A DNA stretch of 64,000 nt from Paenibacillus andongensis (GTDB lineage Bacteria; Bacillota; Bacilli; Paenibacillales; NBRC-103111): contig NZ_CP104467.1 of assembly GCF_025369935.1 (NCBI RefSeq), forward strand, positions 2,983,001 to 3,047,000. Reading direction: 5' to 3'. Under the pieces are notes generated by a model. It searched no databases. It saw only the letters and a list, made by a program, of their open reading frames with translations, and was not told where the DNA came from. Shown one piece after another: positions 9,695 through 17,013 of this stretch (the first letter of the stretch is position 1; every line of letters begins with the position of its first letter). The translations under genes were made by a program, and so were the position numbers.

Positions 9695-9732
9695 GGAAAA
9701 CACCTCCAAAGCTATGTATGATCGTCATTGAC

Positions 9733-9966
9733 TTAAGATCCCGCTAGCATGCGCTTAAGCTCAACGGTGTGGAAGCCGTCCATCAGCTTCGTGTGGATCT
9801 CCATGATGGTCTGAATATCCTCAAATGAATATTTACGAACGCCTCCTTTACTTCTTTCCGGGAAAATAAGCTTGCGATCTTCGTAATAACGAATCTGCCT
9901 TTCTGTTAACCCGGTTAATTCGCTTACCACTCCAATTTGAATTACTTTCTTCTTCGTCATCGACAT
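9733..9966 (-). CDS. TnrA/GlnR-like MerR-family nitrogen regulator, short form
   Basis: About 77 residues that consist almost only of the MerR-type DNA-binding domain. The recognition part (IGVVSELTGLTERQIRYYE and RKLIFPERSKGGVRKYSF) closely follows B. subtilis TnrA and GlnR. It ends soon after the dimer helix at LKRMLAGS. TnrA and GlnR continue with a C-terminal tail that binds feedback-inhibited glutamine synthetase; that tail is missing, and a normal stop follows. AGGAGG precedes the start; ATG 9966 or 9969 are both possible. It is 38 bp upstream of tatC on the same strand, probably co-transcribed, and divergent from the oxidase operon. A perfect TnrA/GlnR-type site lies in the divergent region. 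Confidence 0.85.
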   Translation of the reverse strand: MSMTKKKVIQIGVVSELTGLTERQIRYYEDRKLIFPERSKGGVRKYSFEDIQTIMEIHTKLMDGFHTVELKRMLAGS

Positions 9967-9984
9967 CATCCATCCTCCTTTAAG

Positions 9985-10001
9985 TGTTAGATAAATTAAC
10001 G
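9985..10001. promoter_or_regulatory. Near-consensus TnrA/GlnR site by the regulator gene
   Basis: TGTTA-GATAAAT-TAACG matches the TGTNA-N7-TNACA consensus except for the last base. It lies just upstream of the ribosome site of the TnrA-like gene, a position suited to autoregulation. Inferred from pattern only. Confidence 0.4.
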
Positions 10002-10090
10002 TTTACATGACATTATTTACAAGTTAACTCTATCACCATGCTCATTTCCGATCAAATAACCTATTTTTATCCCGATATAAGCAATATTTA

Positions 10091-10107
10091 TGTAATGTAA
10101 TCTTACA
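10091..10107. promoter_or_regulatory. Perfect TnrA/GlnR-type operator
   Basis: TGTAA-TGTAATC-TTACA matches TGTNA-N7-TNACA at every defined base. It is centred about 86 bp before the oxidase start and about 130 bp before the divergent TnrA-like gene. Such sites mark nitrogen-regulated promoters in Bacillota. Confidence 0.65.
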
Positions 10108-10184
10108 CAAAATAGTGACGGAACCCTGATCTACTGGTACGTTTATTGTGCGGTTTATCCAAACATGAACGAGGAGATGGGAGC

Positions 10185-11792
10185 ATGGAGAAGACACCGA
10201 TCAAAGAAGATCAAATTACACGTAGACAATTTTTGACTACAGTCGGCAAAATAGGAGGGTCAGCCGCACTCTTTAGTGTTATGGGGACTCTGGGGCTCTT
10301 ATCCCCAGAAACGATGAAAGCGGCAGATTACACGCCGCCTTCAGGCAGGGATCTCACTTCTACGAACCGCAACGGGAAAAAGGTGATCATTCTAGGCGCA
10401 GGGATAGCCGGTATGACGGCTGCCTACGAGCTGGGAATGGCCGGATATCAGTGTACAATTTTAGAAGCGAGAGCTCGTTCCGGCGGTAGAGCTTGGACGG
10501 TTCGCAGAGGTACGACGGTTACGGAATTAGGAGGCACCAAGCAGGTTGCGCGCTTTGATAATGGGATGTATTTGAATGCGGGACCGATGCGGATTCCCCA
10601 GTTTCATGTGACATTGGAATATGCGCGCAAATTTGGTGTCGCGATCGAACCGTTCAACAATGTGAACGAGAGCGGTTACTATTATAACGAAAATGTGGGC
10701 GAATTGTCGGGTGTGAAAATTCCGAAGCGCCAAGCGAAGGCAGATGTTAGGGGCTATGTCGCCGAAATGCTAGCTAAAGCGGTGAATCAGAAAGCACTGG
10801 ATCTTCCTCTTACAACAGAAGAAAAAGCTAAGCTTGTCACTTATTTGAAAACCGAAGGGGATTTGAACGCAGATCTGTTCTATAAAGGTTCAGAGAGAGC
10901 GGGGTATAACGAGGAACCAGGCGGTAAATTCGACGCGGGCGTACGTAGAGATCCATTTAGTTTAAAAGCGATCATAAATTCCGGTTTTGGGCAATTCTTT
11001 AGCAGCGAATACAGTTATGATCAACAAATGATGATGTTTCATCCGGTAGGCGGGATGGACCAAATTGCTAAAGCGTTTGAGAAGCGTGTGGGCGACCGAA
11101 TCGAATTCCATGCAGAGGTTCAGGAAATTAAGCAATCCTCCGATGGTGTTCGTATCCTGTATAAGGACTTGAATAGCGGCGCCAGCAAGGAGGCTGCAGG
11201 AGACTTTTGTATCTGTACGATTCCTTTGTCTGTCCTCAAGGATATTAAGGCTGATTTCTCCGCTGACATGTCGACGGCTATTTCTAAAATTAACTACGCA
11301 TCCGCAGGTAAAATTGGGCTCCAGTTTAAACGTAGATTCTGGGAAGAAGATGAGTTTATTTTTGGCGGTAGCTCGCTGACTAATATGGACATTTCTAGTA
11401 TTTATTACCCGCCGACTGATTATTTTGCCAAAAAGGGACTTCTCTTAGGCTATTATGCCTTCGGGGGTAACGCTGACAAGATTGGTAAAATGACACCTGA
11501 ACAAAGGGAAGATTACGCATTAAGCCAAGGGGCGAAAATTCATCCGCAATATTATAAAGAGTTCGAGGCCTCTTTCTCTGTAGATTGGAAGAAGATCAAA
11601 TATAATCAAGGCGGATGGGCTTCGTATACGGCTGATGACCGCAAAACATATTACCCTACCTTGTGTAAGCCGGACGGTCGCATTTATTTGGCTGGGGAAC
11701 ATATCAGCTATATTACCGCTTGGCAGGCAGGGGCGATTGAATCTGCGAGGAAAGTAGTTACTGAAATTCATGAGCGTGTAATGAAAGAGTAG
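10185..11792 (+). CDS. Tat-exported flavin amine/L-amino-acid oxidase
   Basis: 535 residues. The N-terminus is a twin-arginine signal: TRRQFLTT with Arg13-Arg14, followed by a weakly hydrophobic stretch to about 45 (SAALFSVMGTLGLLS). The mature part begins with a Rossmann FAD site, VIILGAGIAGMTAAYELG and ILEARARSGGRAWTVR, and ends with the FAD-contacting YLAGEHISYITAWQAGAIES block. This is the L-amino-acid oxidase/monoamine oxidase family, which converts an amino acid or amine to its imine with release of hydrogen peroxide. ATG 10185 follows GAGGAGATGGGAGC, so the frame opening at 10146 is not the start. Folded, FAD-loaded enzyme would leave by Tat, and tatC and tatA flank it. RidA-like and tatA genes follow in one operon. 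Confidence 0.92.
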   Translation: MEKTPIKEDQITRRQFLTTVGKIGGSAALFSVMGTLGLLSPETMKAADYTPPSGRDLTSTNRNGKKVIILGAGIAGMTAAYELGMAGYQCTILEARARSGGRAWTVRRGTTVTELGGTKQVARFDNGMYLNAGPMRIPQFHVTLEYARKFGVAIEPFNNVNESGYYYNENVGELSGVKIPKRQAKADVRGYVAEMLAKAVNQKALDLPLTTEEKAKLVTYLKTEGDLNADLFYKGSERAGYNEEPGGKFDAGVRRDPFSLKAIINSGFGQFFSSEYSYDQQMMMFHPVGGMDQIAKAFEKRVGDRIEFHAEVQEIKQSSDGVRILYKDLNSGASKEAAGDFCICTIPLSVLKDIKADFSADMSTAISKINYASAGKIGLQFKRRFWEEDEFIFGGSSLTNMDISSIYYPPTDYFAKKGLLLGYYAFGGNADKIGKMTPEQREDYALSQGAKIHPQYYKEFEASFSVDWKKIKYNQGGWASYTADDRKTYYPTLCKPDGRIYLAGEHISYITAWQAGAIESARKVVTEIHERVMKE

Positions 11793-11812
11793 ATGATGAG
11801 GAGCGATGAACG

Positions 11813-12373
11813 ATGATGATAACGAAGAAAGTGAAAACCATGGCAGCCGTCACATTAGGTTCATGCCTCATATGTGTCAGCGCCTATGCAGCCGGAACGG
11901 AAAAAACTAGTAAATACCCATCAGAGCCAATTAATGAAGTGGAATTCTATGGAAACCCAGCTTCCTCGATCTCTGCCGGAGTGTCCGTACCTGCTGGCTC
12001 CTCCTACTTATTCACAAGCGGTACGGTACCACCTGTTATAAATAAAGAGGGAAAAACGATTTATGAGCGTTATGGCGATACCAAAACGCAAGGCACCGGA
12101 ATTCTTAAAGAGATAGAGAAGCAATTGAAGGATAAGGGATTGACTTTGGCTGACGTCACTTATCTCCGCGTCTATCTTACAGCAGATGCGGCGAAAGAAG
12201 GCAAATTTGACTATCAAGGCTGGTTTGATGCTTACTCGCAATTTTTTGGTAATGAAGGGAATCCGGTTAAGCCTGCACGCTCTACGGTAGGTGTGGCAGG
12301 ACTCGTAAGCTCCGATTGGCTTATAGAGATCGAAGCTGTAGCGGTATATCCGAAGCATCATAATCAAAACTAA
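11813..12373 (+). CDS. RidA/YjgF-family protein with a secretion signal
   Basis: 186 residues. Residues 1-27 form a Sec-type signal (MMITKKVK charged start, hydrophobic AAVTLGSCLICVSAYAAG) with a likely cut after SAYA. The rest is a RidA/YjgF fold. The typical C-terminal block PARSTVGVAGL (with the conserved Arg) is followed by LIEIEAVAVYP, and VTYLRVYLTADAA precedes it. Cytosolic RidA hydrolyses reactive enamines and imines to keto acids and ammonium. Here the protein would act outside the membrane, directly downstream of an exported amino-acid oxidase that makes imines. That pairing is an inference from order and signals. The gene lies 20 bp after the oxidase and 21 bp before tatA. Confidence 0.88.
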   Translation: MMITKKVKTMAAVTLGSCLICVSAYAAGTEKTSKYPSEPINEVEFYGNPASSISAGVSVPAGSSYLFTSGTVPPVINKEGKTIYERYGDTKTQGTGILKEIEKQLKDKGLTLADVTYLRVYLTADAAKEGKFDYQGWFDAYSQFFGNEGNPVKPARSTVGVAGLVSSDWLIEIEAVAVYPKHHNQN

Positions 12374-12394
12374 TGAAATGGAGTTGTTGATCCT

Positions 12395-12607
12395 ATGCTG
12401 CAAAATATTGGCTTTCCTGGTCTCATGTTAATCTTAGTTGTTGTCTTAGTCTTGTTTGGTCCATCCAAGCTTCCAGAGCTTGGTCGCGCAGTGGGGCGCA
12501 CCCTGCACGAGTTCAAAAACTCTGCGCGGGAACTCGTTTCCGAGGGCAAAGAGGTTCCCGAGCATGTAGAGCCAGCTGATAAGCAGCTCGAGAAGGCGAA
12601 AGTATAG
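12395..12607 (+). CDS. tatA: Twin-arginine translocase subunit TatA
   Basis: 70 residues with the canonical TatA plan: a short N-terminus, one membrane helix ([15 protein letters not shown]), the [17 protein letters not shown] hinge and amphipathic helix, then a charged tail. TatA oligomers form the export path for folded proteins delivered by TatC. It is the last gene of the oxidase-ridA-tatA operon and is followed by a strong terminator. Its distance from tatC (about 2.7 kb, opposite strand) with a Tat substrate between suggests a dedicated pathway. Confidence 0.95.
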   Translation: MLQNIGFPGLMLILVVVLVLFGPSKLPELGRAVGRTLHEFKNSARELVSEGKEVPEHVEPADKQLEKAKV

Positions 12608-12621
12608 ACGAACGTTCGAAA

Positions 12622-12678
12622 GCCTGTATCTGTGATTGTTCTCTTAAGAAAAGAGCATCTGGATACAGGTTTTTTTTG
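12622..12678 (+). terminator. Terminator of the oxidase-ridA-tatA operon
   Basis: CCTGTATC pairs with GATACAGG. An inner CTCTT/AAGAG pairing can extend the hairpin. Eight T follow. Confidence 0.85.
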
Positions 12679-12891
12679 TGCTTGAGGTTGGGGGAGATGT
12701 AGCTTGCCACTGCGTGAACTTGGTCAGCGAATCTGGGAAGTTGATACGCTGATTCGCTAGCCAATTGTTGTACAAATGACAACTGCAAAAAACACCGGAA
12801 ACCCTTGGATTTACACAAACATTTCAAGAAAGGGTGTGGTAAATTGTGCTACGAATGTAGCTGCCAAACAATTCATATGGAGGGATAGCCG

Positions 12892-13011
12892 TTGAAATTA
12901 AGTACAAGTGTGGATGTTAGGAAAGAACTCTTTCACCTAAATCACTATAAATCGAGCCGCAAAAGAAGGCTAATCGATATGATCGACCTGAGGCATAGCC
13001 TCAGGTTTTTT
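12892..13011 (+). other. Possible short transcript or leader with perfect terminator hairpin
   Basis: This lies in the 550-bp gap between tatA and the SDR gene. GGAGGG followed by TTG at 12892 opens a 56-codon frame (LKLSTSVDVRKELF at its start, stop near 13062). A perfect 8-bp hairpin CCTGAGGC-ATA-GCCTCAGG with six T at 12987-13011 lies inside that frame. So the region may be a small RNA or a leader ending here, or the frame may be chance. I do not recognise a riboswitch class. The remainder of the gap shows nothing else clear. Confidence 0.3.
12987..13011 (+). terminator. Intrinsic terminator in the tatA-SDR gap
   Basis: An 8-bp perfect stem (CCTGAGGC/GCCTCAGG), three-base loop and six T. 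Confidence 0.75.
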
Positions 13012-13052
13012 ACGTGTGATAGGATAAAATCAGCCGTAAATGGGCATTCACT

Positions 13053-13090
13053 AGGAGGTTAGCATCTGCGCGAAGCAAATCTCCTCTTTT
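13053..13090 (+). terminator. Second weaker hairpin before the SDR gene
   Basis: AGGAGGTTAGC pairs imperfectly with GCAAATCTCCT and is followed by CTTTT. Confidence 0.4.
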
Positions 13091-13160
13091 ACATATCGAC
13101 ATTATGCCTTTTGTGTGGGATTATGTAGGAATGTGAGTTGGAACATAGGGGGCAGCCTGG

Positions 13161-14003
13161 ATGAGTTTCACAAAGCCGACAGCATTGGTGACTGGAGCAT
13201 CCAGCGGATTTGGCTTATTAACGTCAATAGCTTTGGCCCGAAAGGGATATCATGTTATCGCAACTATGCGTGACCTTGGTAAAAGAGGAGCTTTGCTCGC
13301 GCATGCCGAACAAGCTGGTGTAACCAATGCCATCGTAACCATGACTCTAGACGTAACGATTCATGACTCGATTGAACAAGTCGTTTCTGATATGATGGAC
13401 AAGTATGGCAGAATCGATGTTCTCATTAACAATGCCGGCTTTGCTGTCGGGGGGTATGTGGAAGATGTACCGATGGAAGCGTGGAGATCTCAGCTGGAAA
13501 CGAATGTATTCGGCGTCATTGCGACAACGAGGGCTGTACTGCCGCACATGCGCGCTAAGCAATCTGGATGTATCGTTAATGTTAGCAGTGTTAGCGGGCT
13601 ATCCGCTTTTCCTGGCTATGCCCCATACAGCACTTCGAAGTTTGCCATTGAGGGCTTCAGTGAATCGCTTCGTTTAGAGATGATGCCCTTAGGTGTGCGT
13701 GTCGTGCTCGTAGAGCCAGGTGCCTATAAGACAGAGATATGGCGAAAAGGGTTCGAGGCAATCCATACCGCGGAAGCGTCTCCTTATTGGAAGCGGCTTA
13801 GCAAAATGCTTGACTACTCAAGGAAAGCCTCAGCGACAGCACCCGATCCGCAGGAAGTAGCAAACCAAATTGTGCGAGTTGTAGACAACCCGCGGCCAAA
13901 GCTCCGTTATCCAATGGGACGCGGTATAAGGGCGGGGCTGTGGGCGAGAAGTCTTTTGCCATGGAGATGGTATGAAGGCGTTTTGAATCGATTATTGAAA
14001 TGA
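13161..14003 (+). CDS. Short-chain dehydrogenase/reductase
   Basis: 280 residues. The cofactor loop TGASSGFG is at 9-16, the NNAG motif follows near 90, and the catalytic Ser and Tyr-Lys pair appear as VSSVSG and YAPYSTSKFAIEG. It is a classical NAD(P)(H)-dependent SDR; the C-terminal extension with PRPKLRYPMGRG is common in the Paenibacillus and Bacillus oxidoreductases of this subgroup. The substrate cannot be assigned. ATG follows GGGGGCAGCCTGG. It stands alone on the strand, 48 bp before the next gene, which could be co-transcribed. Confidence 0.88.
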   Translation: MSFTKPTALVTGASSGFGLLTSIALARKGYHVIATMRDLGKRGALLAHAEQAGVTNAIVTMTLDVTIHDSIEQVVSDMMDKYGRIDVLINNAGFAVGGYVEDVPMEAWRSQLETNVFGVIATTRAVLPHMRAKQSGCIVNVSSVSGLSAFPGYAPYSTSKFAIEGFSESLRLEMMPLGVRVVLVEPGAYKTEIWRKGFEAIHTAEASPYWKRLSKMLDYSRKASATAPDPQEVANQIVRVVDNPRPKLRYPMGRGIRAGLWARSLLPWRWYEGVLNRLLK

Positions 14004-14050
14004 AGAGGGATGTACTTGTATAAGTACGAATAAACCAAGGAGTGAAATGA

Positions 14051-14560
14051 ATGTCTCGTAAGTGGGAAAGAATGGTAAGTAAGAATACGAAAACAGTAAA
14101 CAAGAATCGCTCTAAACAAGGGATTGCGCCGATTTCTTCGGATCCGGATCGATCGGAAGTATTTAAGGGTAGAAGCATTATGTTAGCTTTATTTTTTGTT
14201 CTAATCTCTATTCTTTTATTGTTTACTTTGACCAAAACAGATGGGGACAAGATGTACTGGTATACGACACTCAGTTACATGGCGGTTGGACTGTTCGTTT
14301 ATTTTATTCGCCGTCCGTACTTGAAGGTTAGTAAGACGAGTCTTTCGAAGAGAGGATTCGCCAGAGAGCTTATTCTAAATGCCGATAAAATTAAAGAAAT
14401 CGTATACTCTCCGGGTCAGGTGGTCATTGACCTAAATGGGAAGTCACCCCGTTGGGTGTACAACAAATCTCTAAATCGATTCGACGTTGCGGCTATGGCT
14501 GCTAGATTGAAAAAATTTGCTGAACAAAACCATATTACGTTTGTGGATAAAACGGTTTAG
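14051..14560 (+). CDS. Unknown two-helix membrane protein
   Basis: 169 residues. A basic, Lys/Asn/Arg-rich cytosolic start (about 1-36) is followed by two membrane helices (about 38-57 and 65-84), then a soluble C-terminal part with alternating beta strands (EIVYSPGQVVIDLNGKSPRWVY). That topology resembles small PH-like or DUF membrane proteins, but I do not recognise the family. ATG follows AAGGAGTGAAATGA. It ends in a very strong terminator. Confidence 0.6.
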   Translation: MSRKWERMVSKNTKTVNKNRSKQGIAPISSDPDRSEVFKGRSIMLALFFVLISILLLFTLTKTDGDKMYWYTTLSYMAVGLFVYFIRRPYLKVSKTSLSKRGFARELILNADKIKEIVYSPGQVVIDLNGKSPRWVYNKSLNRFDVAAMAARLKKFAEQNHITFVDKTV

Positions 14561-14596
14561 GTGCAACTAGCGCGACATTGAAGTTCATATATGATG

Positions 14597-14626
14597 AAAA
14601 AGCCCGATTCGATATCGGGCTTTTTT
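14597..14626 (+). terminator. Terminator, 14.6 kb
   Basis: AAAAGCCCGAT pairs with ATCGGGCTTTT across a 5-base loop, with a run of T. Confidence 0.9.
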
Positions 14627-14702
14627 GCTGTTTGGGCATGATGAGCCAACTAAGATTAGACTTTTAAGTTAGAGAGGCGATAAATTGTAACTATGGGACA
14701 TT

Positions 14703-15011
14703 TTAATCATATTTATCGTCGTCGATTCTAACCACATTATCCATGATGAGCTCAACTTCCGTCTCGAAGTTCAAATGAAGAGGTGCTGGCAGTGCATCGA
14801 AGATTTCCTGCATCATCTCCATCTCTAATAACACATCGATGGTTTGAGGCCGCGGTTCTAACTCATCAACCCATTCACGGACAGCATCGATAAATAAATA
14901 GAAAGATGATTGGAATTGATCGGCAACAGCTTCCTGTTCATCGCCAGATGCCGACATGGCATTCCAGTTTTTTAGTGTGGTTTGTAAAGCTTGCTCTACG
15001 TTTGGGTTCAT
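14703..15011 (-). CDS. Unknown small acidic protein
   Basis: 102 residues from ATG 15011, chosen because AGGAG lies seven bases upstream; the frame itself opens at 15053. The protein is acidic and helical, with no membrane segment or signal. It begins MNPNVEQALQTTLKNWNAMS and ends with an Asp-rich tail (RIDDDKYD). No family is recognised. The gene is monocistronic between a + strand terminator and the LacI gene. Confidence 0.55.
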   Translation of the reverse strand: MNPNVEQALQTTLKNWNAMSASGDEQEAVADQFQSSFYLFIDAVREWVDELEPRPQTIDVLLEMEMMQEIFDALPAPLHLNFETEVELIMDNVVRIDDDKYD

Positions 15012-15185
15012 TAGTAATCTCCTAAAAGCATAAGGTGAAGGTAGAATGGTCATCTTCCTGAACCTTAAGCATGTTTTACATCGCTAAAATGGCAATCTCC
15101 CGCGTTTCTCAGCATTTAACTATGAAAAACATCGTCTCGGGTAATAGTGTGGAGTAGAAATGCCAACTCCATGTGTAATCAACCA

Positions 15186-16193
15186 TCACTTCAACGCCTG
15201 CGTTGAAGCTCGGATAATCATCTCCGAAGGCAGGATGATCTTCCGATTCTCATGAACGGCTTCACCTTCAATGCGTTCGATCAACAGCTGCATGCCTAAT
15301 AAGCCGAATTGATAGGCAGGCTGTGAAGCCAGGGTTAGAAACGGGTTAATCGCACCTGCGTGGCCGAAATCGTCAAAACAGACGACGGACAGATCATCTG
15401 GCACCTGCAAGCCGCGTTGTCTCAATGATTGTATGACGCCAACGGCGAGCATGTTATTAGCCGCGAAGATGGCTGTCGGTGGATCTTCAAGATTGAGCAG
15501 TGCATCTAACGCGGATTCATCGTGGAAATCACGGTAGTTTAGATGTGCAACCAGCGATTCATCTACAGATAATCCGCTAAGCAAATGCGCTTCGCAATAC
15601 CCCTTATAGCGCAAGCGGGCTGTAGAAACATCCTGTGAACCGTTAATCATCGCGATACGGCGGTGCCCCAAGCCAATTAAATGCTCAACAAGCTTCCGCG
15701 CGCCTTCCTTGCTGTCCCCAAGTACCACATCCGCCTCGATTCCCGGAATTTCACGGTCAAGAACAACGAAGGGGATATTGTGCTTTTGCAGTTGCCCGAG
15801 ATTCTGGGCAGAATGATCGCCCGTCGGGGCGAATAGAACGCCATCCACACGGGTTGATAAAATCATATCAACGTAGTCTTTCTCTTTCGCGTAATCCTCG
15901 TCACTATTCGCAAAAAGCAGCCGATACCCAGCTCGTTTAGCTGCATCCTCTGCGCCGCGTGCAAGCGTAGTATAGAACGGATTGGTAATATCCGTAATGA
16001 GCAGGGAAAGAATTTTCGTCTTCTGAAGTACCAGACTGCGTGCCATCGAGTTCGGAATATAGTGAAGATCTTCCATGACTTTCCTTACCCGTTTGCGCGT
16101 TGCCTCGCTGATACGACCTGTATTATTGATGACCCGTGAAACGGTCATTGCCGAAACACCGGCTTTTTCAGCGATATCATAAATTGTAATCAC
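15186..16193 (-). CDS. LacI-family transcriptional regulator
   Basis: 335 residues, standard for the family. The N-terminal HTH and hinge are TIYDIAEKAGVSAMTVSRVI (3-22) through LHYIPNSMARSL. The rest is the periplasmic-binding-like sugar domain (ILSLLITDITNPFYTTLARGA, then VVCFDDFGHA). Effector unknown. It is divergent from fucU, and a perfect palindrome GTTATCGATAAC sits over the predicted fucU transcription start, with a second copy behind fucU. Central CG is typical of LacI-type operators, so this protein probably represses fucU and perhaps itself. Confidence 0.92.
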   Translation of the reverse strand: MITIYDIAEKAGVSAMTVSRVINNTGRISEATRKRVRKVMEDLHYIPNSMARSLVLQKTKILSLLITDITNPFYTTLARGAEDAAKRAGYRLLFANSDEDYAKEKDYVDMILSTRVDGVLFAPTGDHSAQNLGQLQKHNIPFVVLDREIPGIEADVVLGDSKEGARKLVEHLIGLGHRRIAMINGSQDVSTARLRYKGYCEAHLLSGLSVDESLVAHLNYRDFHDESALDALLNLEDPPTAIFAANNMLAVGVIQSLRQRGLQVPDDLSVVCFDDFGHAGAINPFLTLASQPAYQFGLLGMQLLIERIEGEAVHENRKIILPSEMIIRASTQALK

Positions 16194-16246
16194 GTTGATT
16201 CACCTTTTCATCTCGTCCTATTCGTCTATTGTATAGAAATTAAGGA

Positions 16247-16275
16247 TTGACAGCAAGGCTAAGAATTGATAATTT
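16247..16275 (+). promoter_or_regulatory. Predicted sigma-A promoter of fucU
   Basis: A perfect -35 TTGACA and a -10 TAATTT lie 17 bp apart. The start would fall near 16282, inside the palindrome. Confidence 0.55.
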
Positions 16276-16278
16276 TGA

Positions 16279-16290
16279 GTTATCGATAAC
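16279..16290. promoter_or_regulatory. LacI-type operator 1 at the fucU start site
   Basis: GTTATCGATAAC is a perfect 12-bp palindrome with central CG, directly downstream of the predicted -10. Confidence 0.65.
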
Positions 16291-16317
16291 ACTTGATTTT
16301 TTGAGGAGGTCTTGAAT

Positions 16318-16743
16318 ATGCTTAAAGGGATTCCTTCCATCCTGTCGCCTGAGCTTTTGAAGGTACTGATGGAAATGGGGCATGGGGATGAAATTATTCT
16401 AGCAGATGGTAATTTCCCTGCTGCCAGTCATACGAATCGTTTGCTGCGCAGCGACGGCCATGGTGTACCGGAATTGTTGGAAGCGGTTTTATCGTTATTC
16501 CCGCTGGATACTTACAGTGAACAACCTGTAGCTTTAATGGCCAAAGTACCAGGGGATACCGTGGAAACACCCATTTGGGCAACTTACGAAGATATCATTC
16601 GTACCCAAATGCCGCCACAAATTGAGTATGTGGAACGATTCGCTTTTTATGAGCGAGCGAAGAAAGCCTATGCGATCGTGGCAACGAGTGAAAAAGCTTT
16701 ATATGCGAATGTTATTTTGAAAAAAGGTGTCATTAGTGAGTAG
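16318..16743 (+). CDS. fucU: RbsD/FucU-family sugar mutarotase
   Basis: 141 residues from ATG 16318, eight bases after GGAGG. The sequence follows the FucU branch of the RbsD/FucU family: MLKGIPSILSPELLKVL, then MGHGDEIILADGNFP with the catalytic His in MGHGD, and a closing RAKKAYAIVATSEKALYANV. The enzyme interconverts pyranose/furanose or alpha/beta anomers of fucose, ribose or a similar sugar in the cytoplasm. No fucose catabolic genes adjoin it, so it is a stand-alone mutarotase under a LacI-type regulator. Its true sugar is not certain. Confidence 0.85.
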   Translation: MLKGIPSILSPELLKVLMEMGHGDEIILADGNFPAASHTNRLLRSDGHGVPELLEAVLSLFPLDTYSEQPVALMAKVPGDTVETPIWATYEDIIRTQMPPQIEYVERFAFYERAKKAYAIVATSEKALYANVILKKGVISE

Positions 16744-16749
16744 TTTGGA

Positions 16750-16760
16750 TTATCGATAAC
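16750..16760. promoter_or_regulatory. LacI-type operator 2 behind fucU
   Basis: TTATCGATAAC repeats 11 of the 12 bases of operator 1 about 470 bp away, seven bases after the fucU stop codon. Confidence 0.5.
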
Positions 16761-16799
16761 TCTAAGTCATACCCGTTTGAAGGCGTAATTCCTATTAAT

Positions 16800-16840
16800 C
16801 CCATACCGTTCTCATCGCAATCGATGGGGGCTTTTTTTTG
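16800..16840 (+). terminator. Probable fucU terminator
   Basis: CCCAT pairs with ATGGG and an inner CATCG with CGATG. A run of eight T follows a short GGC. Confidence 0.5.
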
Positions 16841-17013
16841 TTGTATGAAATACAAACAATGCGCGCACCCAGGTGCTAGAAAGGTTTAGGTACATAGCCG
16901 CTACTCCTCATATTCGGAACATAAGACACAATAAACGTAATACAACACATGTTAAAGCCAATTATTGTACAATAAAATGGAATTGATGCATATAAGGATA
17001 GCGAGGTGGCCGC

